51,769 nucleotides of DNA. Source: Chitinophagales bacterium. Lineage in GTDB: Bacteria; Bacteroidota; Bacteroidia; Chitinophagales; Chitinophagaceae. The notes under the pieces were generated by a model. The model was given only the letters and a program-made list of their open reading frames with translations. It was not told where the DNA came from and did not search any database. Shown here piece by piece: positions 1-8,704 of this stretch (its first letter is position 1; every line of letters begins with the position of its first letter). The position numbers were made by a program, and so were the translations under genes. The stretch is taken from positions 1 through 51,769 of the forward strand of contig JAFLBM010000028.1 in assembly GCA_017303455.1 (NCBI GenBank). The letters are read 5' to 3'.

Positions 1-73
<73 letters not shown>

Positions 74-253
74 ATGAAGTTTGATACTGACAGTATAAAA
101 TTCTCAAGAGAAAATTAACGTGTCAAATCGAATGTTATTCGCTTGACTTACCTTGTTGTTTTTAATCAGAGGCTATCTGATTAAAGTGCTATTGTTTCCC
201 AACTTTCAAAGATCTTTTGGCTTTACCAGCCACCCGTTTTTTGAACGGGAGTG
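74..253 (-). other. rRNA operon leader (pre-16S 5' region)
   Basis: This is the transcribed leader between the promoter nearest the rRNA (254-284) and mature 16S. I see no gene. Read leftward it contains a short hairpin CGAAT-AAC-ATTCG, a palindrome ATACTG-T-CAGTAT just before the 16S start, and at 233-249 the hairpin CCCGTT...AACGGG that follows the promoter. These are plausible pre-rRNA processing or antitermination elements, but I could not place a clear boxA. Confidence 0.6.
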
Positions 254-284
254 CAAAGGTAAGGGCCGTTTTATTTCTACCAAA
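254..284 (-). promoter_or_regulatory. rRNA promoter P1 (Bacteroidota type)
   Basis: On the minus strand there is TTTG (281-284), a 19-bp spacer, then TACCTTTG (254-261), an exact match to the Bacteroidota -33/-7 consensus TTTG...TAnnTTTG. A hairpin CCCGTT/AACGGG (233-249) lies just downstream of the predicted start. It is the member of the four-promoter array nearest to the 16S gene. Confidence 0.85.
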
Positions 285-380
285 TTTTTCAGCATTTATT
301 TTTCAAAAAGTACTGATCATTTTGGAATGAAAATCAAATTGTTTTGTGAAGAACTATTGCCTTTTTTTAAAGGCGGACGG

Positions 381-411
381 CAAAGGTAAGGGTTCAAATC
401 TTACCAGCAAA
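381..411 (-). promoter_or_regulatory. rRNA promoter P2
   Basis: On the minus strand TTTG (408-411), 19 bp, TACCTTTG (381-388). It is followed by the hairpin GCCTTT/AAAGGC (359-374) at about the same offset as in P1. The -7 core is identical to that of P1. Confidence 0.85.
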
Positions 412-492
412 TTTTAAAGCTCAGTTTTGTTCACATTTGCCTCACACCCTATTCACATTACTTCCAAGAACTGCCGTTTTTAATTCGGGTTG

Positions 493-524
493 CAAAAGTA
501 AGGATGCGTAATTTATCTGCCAAC
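493..524 (-). promoter_or_regulatory. rRNA promoter P3
   Basis: On the minus strand GTTG (521-524, one mismatch to TTTG), 20 bp, TACTTTTG (493-500). The -33 context reads GTTGGCAG, shared with P4 and the tRNA-Glu promoter. A short CCG...CGG stem (474-488) follows it. Confidence 0.8.
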
Positions 525-607
525 TTTTTCTGACTTATTTTTCTTGCTATTCGCTTCAGTGTCAATTCACAATCTTCAGAGAACTACCCGTTTTTTCAAG
601 CGGGGTG

Positions 608-638
608 CAAAGATAAGGGTGAAAGATTTGCTGCCAAA
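608..638 (-). promoter_or_regulatory. rRNA promoter P4 (most distal)
   Basis: On the minus strand TTTG (635-638), 19 bp, TATCTTTG (608-615). The -33 context reads TTTTGGCAG. A CCCG...CGGG stem (587-604) follows. It lies between the truA stop codon and the rest of the promoter array. Confidence 0.83.
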
Positions 639-693
639 ACTTTTTTGAAAATAATAAATGTGAAACTGGCGAAAAAGGCCTTCAGTAAGGGTT

Positions 694-1461
694 TCAGCCG
701 ATTATTTTTTTTGAAGAGCCCTGCTCTTTATTTTGAGGGTAGTTAACTGAAACGAGAAAAAGGCCATGCGCCGGGACGGCGAAACTCGCTTTGGTACAGT
801 CTTTTGCATCAATTACAGCCCGGAATTCATCAAGGCTGAGCTTTCCCCTCCCCAGTTTAAGCATCGTAGCCGTCAAAGCTCTGACCATCCCTCTCAAAAA
901 CCTGTTTCCTTTTACATTATATACCAGGCAATCACCTTCCTGAAGCCATTGGCTCTCTATAATATCACAGCTGAATGTCTTTACCTGGGTATTCCGCTTT
1001 GAAAAAGATGTAAAATCATGGTACTCTTTGATGATTGCAGCTGCTTTTTCCAGTAACTCCATATCCAGCTTATAGGGGTAAAAAAAGGCTCTATCCTCCA
1101 GAAAAGGGTCTTTTCTCCGGTAAATGAAATACTTGTACTCCCGGTTTATTGCATCAAACCTGCAATGTGCATTGTCTTTTACCTGATTTAGCCCCTGAAT
1201 AACAATATCAGCCGGAAGGATTGCATTGACCTTATAAAGAAACTGAGGGTGAATTATCCTATTGTAATCAAAGTGAAAAAAATTCTGTAGTGCATGAACT
1301 CCGGCATCAGTCCGCGACGAGCCGGTCATTACTACTTTATCCCTTTGTAATATTTCAAAGGCCTTTTCCACTTCTGCCTGAATGGTGTTTGCATTCTCCT
1401 GGGTTTGAAAACCACTGTAGGCAGTACCTTTATATGAAACTTCTAAAAAATACCGGGGCAT
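694..1461 (-). CDS. truA: tRNA pseudouridine(38-40) synthase TruA
   Basis: TruA converts uridine to pseudouridine at positions 38-40 of the tRNA anticodon arm in the cytoplasm. The 255-aa length is normal for bacterial TruA. The signature GSSRTDAGVHA is at residues 48-57 and contains the catalytic Asp52. The N-terminal strand FLEVSYKGTAYSGFQ and the later KRNTQVKTF and GNRFLRGMVRALT stretches also fit the family. The ATG follows the stop of the upstream DUF4476-type gene by only 5 nt, so the two are probably co-transcribed. The stop codon lies near the distal rRNA promoter, so this gene reads toward the rRNA operon. Assignment is firm. Confidence 0.96.
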   Translation of the reverse strand: MPRYFLEVSYKGTAYSGFQTQENANTIQAEVEKAFEILQRDKVVMTGSSRTDAGVHALQNFFHFDYNRIIHPQFLYKVNAILPADIVIQGLNQVKDNAHCRFDAINREYKYFIYRRKDPFLEDRAFFYPYKLDMELLEKAAAIIKEYHDFTSFSKRNTQVKTFSCDIIESQWLQEGDCLVYNVKGNRFLRGMVRALTATMLKLGRGKLSLDEFRAVIDAKDCTKASFAVPAHGLFLVSVNYPQNKEQGSSKKIIG

Positions 1462-1466
1462 AGTGA

Positions 1467-2867
1467 TTAATTGCGCAACATGGCTTTAAACCGGTTGATA
1501 TAATACTCATCCTTCAACTCAGATACAAGCGACCTGAAATTTGCAGGATCGGAAGCGTATTGATAAGCCAGGTCAAAAAATTTATACTTGCCCGCCTCAT
1601 TCAGGAATAAGGTGCTGAGGTTCTTGATCTGGCTGGTTGCAAAACATTTACTCTTAAAATATTTCTTAGCCTCGTCTATCATATCATCATCGGTTTCAGC
1701 AGCTGCCATATTCTTCCGGAGCTTTAAAAAATCCGCCTCAATAGCCACTTCTTTACAAGCAGATGCAGCCGGAGTCTTTTCGACAACAACCTCTGCCTGA
1801 TTATTTTGCTTTATAGCCGCTTCCTGCTTTACTTCTTCATTAGCAGATTGTATAACTTCCTTGTTTACCGTAGCAATATCGTTTGTTATTTCCAGGAATT
1901 TCTTTTCCTGTTTGGGTTCTGGCTTTACCTGGCCGGCTACCGGCTTTGGATTAGGAATCAGGATGCGGATCGTATCCCTTGATCCGTTGGCAAACTCATC
2001 AATATATGTCAATCCAAAACCTTCCGTGGTAGAACTCTCCCCTTTTCTTATGACTACAGACTTTTTATATACTTCCTCTGTCACCGGCGGATTATCCGTC
2101 AATGCCTCAGCCTGCTTTTCTTTTATGGGCTCCATTTTTTGCTCATCTGTTTTAACAACAGGCTTTTCTTCTATTACCGGGGGCTTCGTGGCAACAGATT
2201 CATTTGTGATTTGAGCTTTTGTATCCTTTACCGTTGTTAAAACAGTATCTGCTACAACAGGTTTTAGCTCTTCTTTTTTCGTAAGTTCCTCCGTCTTTAC
2301 TACTGGTTTACTTTCTTCTGGTTTTATGACATCAGGGGTGATTATTGCCGGCTTTATCTCCTCTTTCTTTGCAGTCTCAGGAATTTTTATTTCTGGTTTC
2401 TTCTCTTCTGCATTAGCTACAACAGGTCTTTCACGCAACGTAGAATCATCCGCCGCCTTTGCCAGTATATCTGTAAATGCTGAAACCGGTTTCTGTACTG
2501 TATTACTGATCTCTTTATTAACAGTTGTCTGCGACATCTGAACAGCCAGCGATTGCATATCAAATAAACCCCAGCCTTTGTCTCCGAAGTTTTTTAATAA
2601 AAATCCCTGGTCCTTTGCTTTTATATCAATAGCAAACCGCTGTTCGGGCCATTTATTTTGCGGAAATCCTATATTAATAGTGTAGCTGCTGTCCTTCAGT
2701 TTAGAAAGGATCAGGTACCCGGATGCGGAAGAACTGTGAACCTTCTCATTAAGTTTTACAAAAAAAGGCTGCTCCTGCTCAGACTGGAGATAGACAAAAT
2801 ATACTTTCTGGGAAGCAACAGAAACTGCGATGCCGAAAAACAAAAGGGACAGCAATAATTTGTTCAT
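1467..2867 (-). CDS. Secreted protein with Lys/Glu/Pro-rich linker and DUF4476-like C-terminus
   Basis: The 466-aa product begins with a signal peptide (residues 1-19, cleavage near VASQ). A compact domain of about 100 residues follows. Residues ~120-345 are a low-complexity linker rich in Lys, Glu, Pro, Val and Thr, with repeats of the type KPVVKTEE and EEKPVV, which looks disordered. The last ~95 residues (two Cys, LRKNMAAAETDDDMIDEAKK, then a QIKNLSTLFLNEAGKYKFFD-type helix pair) resemble the Bacteroidota DUF4476 domain. The architecture suggests an envelope protein that spans a gap or binds a partner, but the function is unknown. It is probably co-transcribed with truA. Confidence 0.75.
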   Translation of the reverse strand: MNKLLLSLLFFGIAVSVASQKVYFVYLQSEQEQPFFVKLNEKVHSSSASGYLILSKLKDSSYTINIGFPQNKWPEQRFAIDIKAKDQGFLLKNFGDKGWGLFDMQSLAVQMSQTTVNKEISNTVQKPVSAFTDILAKAADDSTLRERPVVANAEEKKPEIKIPETAKKEEIKPAIITPDVIKPEESKPVVKTEELTKKEELKPVVADTVLTTVKDTKAQITNESVATKPPVIEEKPVVKTDEQKMEPIKEKQAEALTDNPPVTEEVYKKSVVIRKGESSTTEGFGLTYIDEFANGSRDTIRILIPNPKPVAGQVKPEPKQEKKFLEITNDIATVNKEVIQSANEEVKQEAAIKQNNQAEVVVEKTPAASACKEVAIEADFLKLRKNMAAAETDDDMIDEAKKYFKSKCFATSQIKNLSTLFLNEAGKYKFFDLAYQYASDPANFRSLVSELKDEYYINRFKAMLRN

Positions 2868-2890
2868 TTTTCCGGTATTGGGTGGTTCAA

Positions 2891-2898
2891 CAAATTTA
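2891..2898 (-). promoter_or_regulatory. Possible -7 element for the DUF4476-type gene/truA
   Basis: TAAATTTG on the minus strand matches TAnnTTTG and sits about 23 bp before the ATG at 2867. No -33 TTTG is visible at the right spacing, so the call rests on the -7 element alone. Confidence 0.4.
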
Positions 2899-2995
2899 AA
2901 CCAAATACCTCTACCCTGCTCAGCGTGTATTCAACAACTTGTTAAATAGAAGAGCCTCCCATCCTTTTGGCTTACCTAAATTCTGTCAGCTTACC

Positions 2996-3003
2996 TAAAT
3001 TTG
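2996..3003 (+). promoter_or_regulatory. Possible -7 element for the M1 peptidase gene
   Basis: TAAATTTG matches TAnnTTTG and lies 19 bp before the ATG at 3023. The 12-mer CTTACCTAAATT occurs twice here (from 2971 and 2990). The nearest TTTG (2966-2969) is 26 bp away, longer than the usual 19-20, so support is partial. Confidence 0.4.
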
Positions 3004-3022
3004 CCCCACTTAACTATTTAAT

Positions 3023-5545
3023 ATGAGAAAACTGTTGTTTTGTCTCGCACTGATCATTTCATTTCAGCTGACCTATGCTCAGCCCGGAGCTGCTAAACAG
3101 GATAGCTCCTGGAAAAAGGAATACCGGGAAACAGCTACCCGAATCAATAACCTGGTACATACCAAACTGGAAGTAAAGCCTGATTTCAGTAAATCCTACC
3201 TCTACGGTAAAGCCTGGATCACCTTAAGACCGCATTTTTATGCTACTGACTCACTGACACTGGATGCCAAGGGAATGGAATTTAAAAAGATCGCTTTGTT
3301 AAAAGGCACCCAGCAAGTTCCATTAAAATATACGTATGATGACTGGCAGGTCCGCATCAAACTTGATAAGACCTATAAAGCAACAGAAAGCTATACCATT
3401 TACATAGACTACATAGCCAAGCCGGATGAATTTGAAGAAAAATATGCCAAGGACCAGATGCTGGGTATAAAAGGGATGTATTTCATCAATCCAAAGGGTG
3501 AAGAAAAAGACAAGCCAACCCAGATATGGACCCAGGGTGAAACAGAATCAAGCTCGGCCTGGTTCCCCACCATTGACAAAACGAATCAAAAAACAACACA
3601 GGAACTTACAGTTACCGTTGACAACAAGTATGTAACCCTGAGTAACGGTAAATTAATGTCGCAAAAGAAGAATGCAGACGGTACAAGAACCGACTACTGG
3701 AAGATGGATCTGCCGCATGCCCCTTATCTTTTCTTTCTGGGTGTGGGAGAATATGCCGTGGTAAAAGATCAATGGAAAGGAAAAGAAGTTAATTATTATG
3801 TAGAAAAGGAATATGGATCGGTTGCCAAAAAAATATTCGGCAATACACCTGAAATGATGACTTTCTTCTCTAAACTAACCGGCGTGGAATTTCCCTGGAT
3901 AAAATATTCCCAGATCACCGGCCGTGATTATGTAGCTGGTGCCATGGAAAATACCACTGCCACCATTCACCAGGAAAATGCACAACAGGATGCAAGGGAA
4001 TTAGTAGATGGCAATAGCTGGGAAGGCACAATCGCCCATGAGTTATTTCACCAATGGTTTGGAGATTATGTAACCGCAGAAAGCTGGAGCAACCTGACCG
4101 TGAATGAATCCTTCGCTGATTACAGCCAAACCTTATGGGATGAATATAAATACGGCAAAGACGCCGGTGATGCCGAAAACTACCAGGGCATGCAGGGCTA
4201 CCTGATGAGTAATAGCCAGAATAAAGACCTGGTTCGCTTTCATTACCGTGATAAAGAAGATATGTTTGATGCGGTTAGCTACCAAAAGGGCGGACGTATT
4301 CTTAATATGCTTCGCAATTTTGTGGGTGAAGAAGCTTTTGCCAAGTCACTCAATAATTATTTAACGACCAATAAATTCAAATCGGCGGAAGCACATCAAT
4401 TGCGTTTAGCTTTTGAAGAAGTGACCGGCCGTGACCTGAACTGGTTCTTTAACCAATGGTATTTTGGCAGCGGACATCCATCTGTTGATATTGATTATAT
4501 GTATGATGATGCAGCCGGGAAAGTAAATGTGATCGTGAAGCAAACACAGAAAACCGGTAAATTATTCAAACTACCGATTGCCATAGATGTATATGAAGGT
4601 GCTAACAAGGTCCGTTACAATGTTTGGGCTAATAATGCTGCTGATACGTTCAGCTTCAGTTATACAAAACGTCCGGACCTGGTAAATGTGGATGCCGATA
4701 AAGTGATGCTGTGGGTGAAAAAGGATAATAAAACTCTTGAAAACTATATTCACCAGTACAGGTATGCCGGTAACTATGTGGACCGGAGAGAAGCAATTGA
4801 TTTTGCTTCCAAAAAACTTGATGATCCGAAAGCCGTTGAATTATTGAAAACAGCATTGAAAGACAAATACCAGGGCCTGAGAAATTTTGCGATCAGCAAA
4901 ATAAACCTGAAGAAAGAGAATGTAAAAACCGCTGTTGAACCTGTTTTGCTGGACCTGGCAAAAAATGATAAGTATTCGACCGTAAGAGCCGGTGCCATTG
5001 CGCAATTAGGAGAATATGGCAAAGCTGAATATGCCCCGTTGTTCAAAGCGGCAGTCAACGATTCATCTTATTCTGTAGCCGGTAATGCCCTGAATGCGTT
5101 AGCGGAGGTTGACGAAGCTGCTGCATTAGCAATCGCTAAAGACCTGGCTAAGCAGCCTGCCAAAGGGGCTTTGCAAAGTGCAATTCTTGCCCAGATCATT
5201 AAATCAGGTGATGAAAGTATGGCGGACAAGATCATTGGTGATTTTTCTAAAATGCCATTGGGACAAGCCAAATTTGAAGCCCTGGGAAATATTGGTTCTT
5301 ACCTCGCCGTAATAAAGAATACAGAGAAATTCAAATGGGGGGTGGATGAGATTGTAAAATTCAGGGATGCTGTTCCGGCTGCTTTTAAAGATCAAACCGA
5401 TCCTTTCATCAATGGAATGATCCTGAAAGGTATTCTCACCAAGAAAGACAAAGCATCAAAGGAAAATGCAAGCGATGCTTCACTAACTGAACAGGTAAAC
5501 TATATTAAATCAGTTTTACCAGAGACTGAGAAGAAAGGCTTCTAA
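3023..5545 (+). CDS. M1 family metallopeptidase (aminopeptidase N-like) with HEAT-like C-terminus
   Basis: This is a secreted zinc aminopeptidase of 840 aa. A signal peptide ends near residue 19 (TYAQ). The exopeptidase motif GAMEN is at residues 306-310. The zinc site is HELFH at 339-343 plus Glu362 (in NESFADY), the standard HEXXH-18-E arrangement, so the catalytic set is complete. Residues from about 590 on contain repeated helical units (for example DPKAVELLKTALKDKYQGLR) that look like HEAT or armadillo repeats, as in the ERAP1-type C-terminal domain. It probably trims peptides in the periplasm. It stands alone, converging on the TPM gene with a shared terminator at 5569-5600. Confidence 0.93.
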   Translation: MRKLLFCLALIISFQLTYAQPGAAKQDSSWKKEYRETATRINNLVHTKLEVKPDFSKSYLYGKAWITLRPHFYATDSLTLDAKGMEFKKIALLKGTQQVPLKYTYDDWQVRIKLDKTYKATESYTIYIDYIAKPDEFEEKYAKDQMLGIKGMYFINPKGEEKDKPTQIWTQGETESSSAWFPTIDKTNQKTTQELTVTVDNKYVTLSNGKLMSQKKNADGTRTDYWKMDLPHAPYLFFLGVGEYAVVKDQWKGKEVNYYVEKEYGSVAKKIFGNTPEMMTFFSKLTGVEFPWIKYSQITGRDYVAGAMENTTATIHQENAQQDARELVDGNSWEGTIAHELFHQWFGDYVTAESWSNLTVNESFADYSQTLWDEYKYGKDAGDAENYQGMQGYLMSNSQNKDLVRFHYRDKEDMFDAVSYQKGGRILNMLRNFVGEEAFAKSLNNYLTTNKFKSAEAHQLRLAFEEVTGRDLNWFFNQWYFGSGHPSVDIDYMYDDAAGKVNVIVKQTQKTGKLFKLPIAIDVYEGANKVRYNVWANNAADTFSFSYTKRPDLVNVDADKVMLWVKKDNKTLENYIHQYRYAGNYVDRREAIDFASKKLDDPKAVELLKTALKDKYQGLRNFAISKINLKKENVKTAVEPVLLDLAKNDKYSTVRAGAIAQLGEYGKAEYAPLFKAAVNDSSYSVAGNALNALAEVDEAAALAIAKDLAKQPAKGALQSAILAQIIKSGDESMADKIIGDFSKMPLGQAKFEALGNIGSYLAVIKNTEKFKWGVDEIVKFRDAVPAAFKDQTDPFINGMILKGILTKKDKASKENASDASLTEQVNYIKSVLPETEKKGF

Positions 5546-5568
5546 GGATTTGATAGCAGATAAAACTA

Positions 5569-5600
5569 AAAATGCTGGGCAATTGCTCAGCATTTTTTTA
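5569..5600. terminator. Bidirectional intrinsic terminator
   Basis: The stem AAATGCTG/CAGCATTT encloses the palindrome GCAATTGC. It has an A-run on the left and a T-run on the right, so it can stop transcription of both the M1 peptidase gene (+) and the TPM gene (-) that converge here. Confidence 0.85.
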
Positions 5601-5613
5601 TATAGAAATAATT

Positions 5614-6363
5614 TTACCATTTACCCCCGGCACCACCACCACCAAAACTGCCACCGCCGAAACCGCCAAACCCACCTCCTCCCGAAGATCCGCCTGACCA
5701 GCCGCCACCGCTCCAACCCGTGTAACCCCCTCTTGAAACATAAGTACCGCCGCTGCCACCACCAAACATGCCCGATAAAAGCAGGAATAATACAATAGCA
5801 ATGATCATCCAGGTTTTAAACCCATCTTTTTTCTTGCTGCCATATCCAGTTGGGGCTGTGTATTCACCTGAAGCAGCTTTAATAACAGCATCGGTCGCTT
5901 CGTCAAGACCACGATAGTAATTGCCTTGTTTAAAATTCGGTATAAGTTCATGTTCGACGATTGCTTTTGCCGTAACATCTGGTATAGCACCTTCCAATCC
6001 ATACCCGGGAGCTATATAAGCGTCCCGGTTACCTTCACCACCACCAGTTGAAATCAGAACGACAACTCCATTATTAAAATCCTTATTCCCCACTCCCCAT
6101 TTTCTACCCAGAGCTGTTGCATATTCATTCGCTTCATAACCCTCGAGAGATTTGACAATAACAATCGCAACCTGGTTCGAGGTGCTGTCATCATAAGCAA
6201 CCAGCTTCCTCTCTAAAGCTTGCACCTGCTCTGGTGTGAGAAAATTGCCCGTTAAATCATTTACAAGTTTCGGAGGGCTTGGCTTTGCCGGAAGAACTTT
6301 ATCAATTTGTGCCTTTGCAAAAAAAGACACAAGCAGGCTTACTATTAAAAAGATTTTCTTCAT
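5614..6363 (-). CDS. TPM domain protein with Gly-rich tail (YgcG type)
   Basis: This 249-aa product has a signal peptide (residues 1-18, FFAKAQ), a TPM domain (about 30-165; LTPEQVQALERKL, NQVAIVIV, WGVGNKDFNNGVVVLIS, GYGLEGAIPD), one membrane helix near 184-200, and a tail of almost only Gly, Ser, Phe and Trp ending GGGGAGGKW. TPM domains are thought to act on membrane-protein or photosystem maintenance, with phosphatase activity reported for plant relatives. The bacterial role is unclear. It is the third gene of a lemA-TPM-TPM operon, 4 nt after the previous stop. The Gly-rich tail explains the GC-biased antisense reading frames here. Confidence 0.9.
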   Translation of the reverse strand: MKKIFLIVSLLVSFFAKAQIDKVLPAKPSPPKLVNDLTGNFLTPEQVQALERKLVAYDDSTSNQVAIVIVKSLEGYEANEYATALGRKWGVGNKDFNNGVVVLISTGGGEGNRDAYIAPGYGLEGAIPDVTAKAIVEHELIPNFKQGNYYRGLDEATDAVIKAASGEYTAPTGYGSKKKDGFKTWMIIAIVLFLLLSGMFGGGSGGTYVSRGGYTGWSGGGWSGGSSGGGGFGGFGGGSFGGGGAGGKW

Positions 6364-6367
6364 GCAT

Positions 6368-6826
6368 CTATCTGCCGAAAACTATTGCATCCGGCAGCTC
6401 ATTTTTATCAGTTTCTTTATCAAAAGGAAAATGTTGTTGTAATGCTTCGCCGATCTGAACTGTGCAATTGGCTATTCCCTGTGCATAATCATTCTTATTA
6501 AAGCTTTCGAGCATCTCACTGACCACCCTGTTCCAATAGTCAGTCCCGGTTTTTTGGTAAATCCCTTCGTCGCCAAAAACTGCCAGTTGGCGGTCTTTCA
6601 ATGCCACATAAACAAGTACTGCATTCCGCTGTTCCGTCTTTTCCATTTGCAGGGAGAAAAAGATCTCAGCCGCCCGGTCCATAGCATCCATAAAGCGGCA
6701 ACGGCTTTCCACATAGACCCTTACTTCACCACTTGTCCGCTGTTCTGCATGACGAATGGCTTTTACAATGAGCCTTGTATCTTCCTCACTGAAGAGTGAT
6801 CTTTTTTTTCTGAAAAAGGAGAACAT
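6368..6826 (-). CDS. TPM domain protein, short cytoplasmic-type form
   Basis: The 152-aa product has no signal peptide. It opens with a basic patch (FFRKKRSLFSEEDTRLIVKAI) and continues with EQRTSGEVRVYVES, NAVLVYVALKDRQLAVFGDEGIYQKTG, which is the TPM fold (Pfam TPM_phosphatase). Pairs of one exported and one non-exported TPM protein behind LemA are common in Bacteroidota, and this locus fits. It starts 14 nt after the lemA stop. The function is not established; a role in envelope maintenance with LemA is inferred from operon structure. Confidence 0.88.
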   Translation of the reverse strand: MFSFFRKKRSLFSEEDTRLIVKAIRHAEQRTSGEVRVYVESRCRFMDAMDRAAEIFFSLQMEKTEQRNAVLVYVALKDRQLAVFGDEGIYQKTGTDYWNRVVSEMLESFNKNDYAQGIANCTVQIGEALQQHFPFDKETDKNELPDAIVFGR

Positions 6827-6840
6827 CAGGTTAGCCGTGC

Positions 6841-7437
6841 TTATTTAATATCAAATTTAATATCAGGATTCTTTTCAGATCCTTTATCGGCTTCATAGTA
6901 CGCTTTTTCACTATGGCCAAACATACCTGCGAGCATATTGCCGGGGAATCGTTTTACTTTAAGATTATAAGTCTCTACGGCTTTGTTATAATCCTGGCGG
7001 GCCACGTTTATCCTGTTTTCAGTTCCCTCGATCTGGGTTTGAAAATCCTGGAAAGCCTTTGTTGTTTTCAGATCAGGGTAAGCCTCAAAAGAAGCGATCA
7101 GTCTTCCAAAAGAAGACTGCAAACCAGACTGCGCCTGTTGAAAAGCCTCGAGTGTTTTGGGATCATTAACATCGATTGTAACAGAAGTAGCTTTTGCACG
7201 GGCTTTCACAACTTCTTCTAATGTTGATTTCTCAAAATTAGCAGAAGCTTCCACGGTTTTGATCACACTGCTGTACAAGTCTGTTCTGCGTTGATAATTC
7301 GTTTCAACATTACTCCAGGATTTTTTTACATTCTGTTCACCTGAAATCAATCCATTATAGGTATTGCAGCCCCAAACTCCAAAAATGAGTACAATAGCTG
7401 CTATAGCAATCAAAGCAATATTCCGTGTTCCTTTCAT
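6841..7437 (-). CDS. lemA: LemA family protein
   Basis: The 198-aa product has one N-terminal membrane helix (residues 7-23, ending VWGCNTYN; Cys24 could also be a lipoprotein site) and a coiled-coil body. LemA signatures are NGLISGEQNVKKSWSNVETN, YQRRTDLYSSVIKTV and RINVARQDYNKAVETYN with FPGNMLAGMFG. LemA proteins are periplasm-facing helical bundles of unknown molecular function, usually encoded with TPM genes as here. It is the first gene of the three-gene operon, with a 144-bp divergent region separating it from the sugar dehydrogenase gene. Confidence 0.93.
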   Translation of the reverse strand: MKGTRNIALIAIAAIVLIFGVWGCNTYNGLISGEQNVKKSWSNVETNYQRRTDLYSSVIKTVEASANFEKSTLEEVVKARAKATSVTIDVNDPKTLEAFQQAQSGLQSSFGRLIASFEAYPDLKTTKAFQDFQTQIEGTENRINVARQDYNKAVETYNLKVKRFPGNMLAGMFGHSEKAYYEADKGSEKNPDIKFDIK

Positions 7438-7581
7438 GGTTCTTAATTTTTAATGCCTAAAATTACCGCTTTTGGTAGTTCCCCGTGTAAATTTTCGGTA
7501 CAGCAAGCCCAGTTACCGGTAAACGAACAAAAACCGGCGCTGCGGCATGATTTTGGCCGCAATTGAGCAATACTTTTACCT

Positions 7582-8697
7582 ATGCATTTACTGAAACGCT
7601 CTGCCTGGTTATTACTGCTGCTGCCGTTGTCAGCAGCCATTCATTGTAAAAAATCAACCGGCAACGATGACCCTGCAACTCCAGCCGGCCCCGTTACTAT
7701 TAAAGATTCGGTGATCGTAACGGGACTAAACTTTCCCTGGGAAATTCTATGGGGACCCGATAATCATATCTGGATGACAGAAAGAGGCGGCAGGATCAGC
7801 CGGGTGAATCCTGCAACCGGATCGGTTACTCCTGTATTCACGATTACTGAAGTGGTAACAAACGGGGAAGGTGGTTTACTGGGAATGACTTTACATCCAA
7901 ATTTTTCAGCTACGCCATATGTATATGTTGTTTATAATTATAACAGCGGCAGCGGCTACCGGGAAAAAATTGTTCGCTTTACCTACAATGGAACTACGCT
8001 TACCAATCCATTGCCGTTACTGGAAAATATTCCGGCAGCTTCTATTCACAACGGAAGCCGCCTGCTGATTACTGGCGATAAACTATATGCCACAACCGGG
8101 GATGCCGCCAATACAGCACTGCCTCAAAACACAACATCTGCCGCCGGTAAGATCCTGCGGCTGAACCTGGATGGTTCTGTTCCCGCTGATAATCCTGTTG
8201 CCGGTAATCCTTACTGGTCATCCGGGCACCGCAACCCCCAGGGACTGGTGTTTGCCAATAATATATTATATGCTTCAGAACATGGCCCCAGCAGTGACGA
8301 TGAGATCAACATTATTGAAAAAGGAAGAAATTATGGCTGGCCGAATGTGGCAGGATTTTGTAATGAAACAGCAGAACAAAGTTTTTGTACAGCTAATAAC
8401 GTTAAAGAACCTGTTAAGGCATGGACACCCACCATTGCAACAGCCGGTTTGGATTACTATAATCACGACCTGATACCGCAATGGAAAAATTCATTGCTGC
8501 TGGCCACACTGAAAGACACAAGAATTTACCAAATGAAATTGGACAACTCATTTACTACAGTTACCGCCACTACTGAATACTTTACGGGTAAATATGGGAG
8601 GATGCGGGATCTTTGTATTTCAGCAGCAGGTAAGGTGTATATCTGCACCAGCAACGGGGGAAACAATGACCGGATTATTGAAATAGGGAAACAGTAA
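7582..8697 (+). CDS. PQQ-dependent sugar dehydrogenase (Asd/YliI-like)
   Basis: This is a soluble six-bladed propeller dehydrogenase (GSDH family) that oxidises aldoses using pyrroloquinoline quinone and passes electrons to the respiratory chain. The 371-aa protein has a signal peptide with Cys22 (AAIHC), possibly lipidated though the lipobox is poor. Family motifs are LNFPWEILWGPD, GEGGLLGMTLHPNF, IHNGSRLL (position of the catalytic His), GHRNPQGL, EHGPSSDDEINI and GRNYGWP. HNGSRL replaces the more usual H-x-GGRL, so one Gly is Ser. It is a single gene; no PQQ synthesis genes are in the window. Confidence 0.88.
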   Translation: MHLLKRSAWLLLLLPLSAAIHCKKSTGNDDPATPAGPVTIKDSVIVTGLNFPWEILWGPDNHIWMTERGGRISRVNPATGSVTPVFTITEVVTNGEGGLLGMTLHPNFSATPYVYVVYNYNSGSGYREKIVRFTYNGTTLTNPLPLLENIPAASIHNGSRLLITGDKLYATTGDAANTALPQNTTSAAGKILRLNLDGSVPADNPVAGNPYWSSGHRNPQGLVFANNILYASEHGPSSDDEINIIEKGRNYGWPNVAGFCNETAEQSFCTANNVKEPVKAWTPTIATAGLDYYNHDLIPQWKNSLLLATLKDTRIYQMKLDNSFTTVTATTEYFTGKYGRMRDLCISAAGKVYICTSNGGNNDRIIEIGKQ

Positions 8698-8704
8698 GAG
8701 CCGT

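Noticed and set aside
153..389. 78-aa reading frame in the rRNA promoter region
   Set aside because: It overlaps the promoters and hairpins on the other strand and looks like an accidental frame.
233..638. Possible CRISPR array because of four regular repeats
   Set aside because: The repeats are short, differ from each other, and fit promoter cores with consensus spacing; the intervening stretches do not look like spacers.
5598..5801. Val/Ala-rich frame opposite the TPM tail
   Set aside because: It is in an alternative frame of the Gly-rich tail of the TPM gene and has no start signal of its own.
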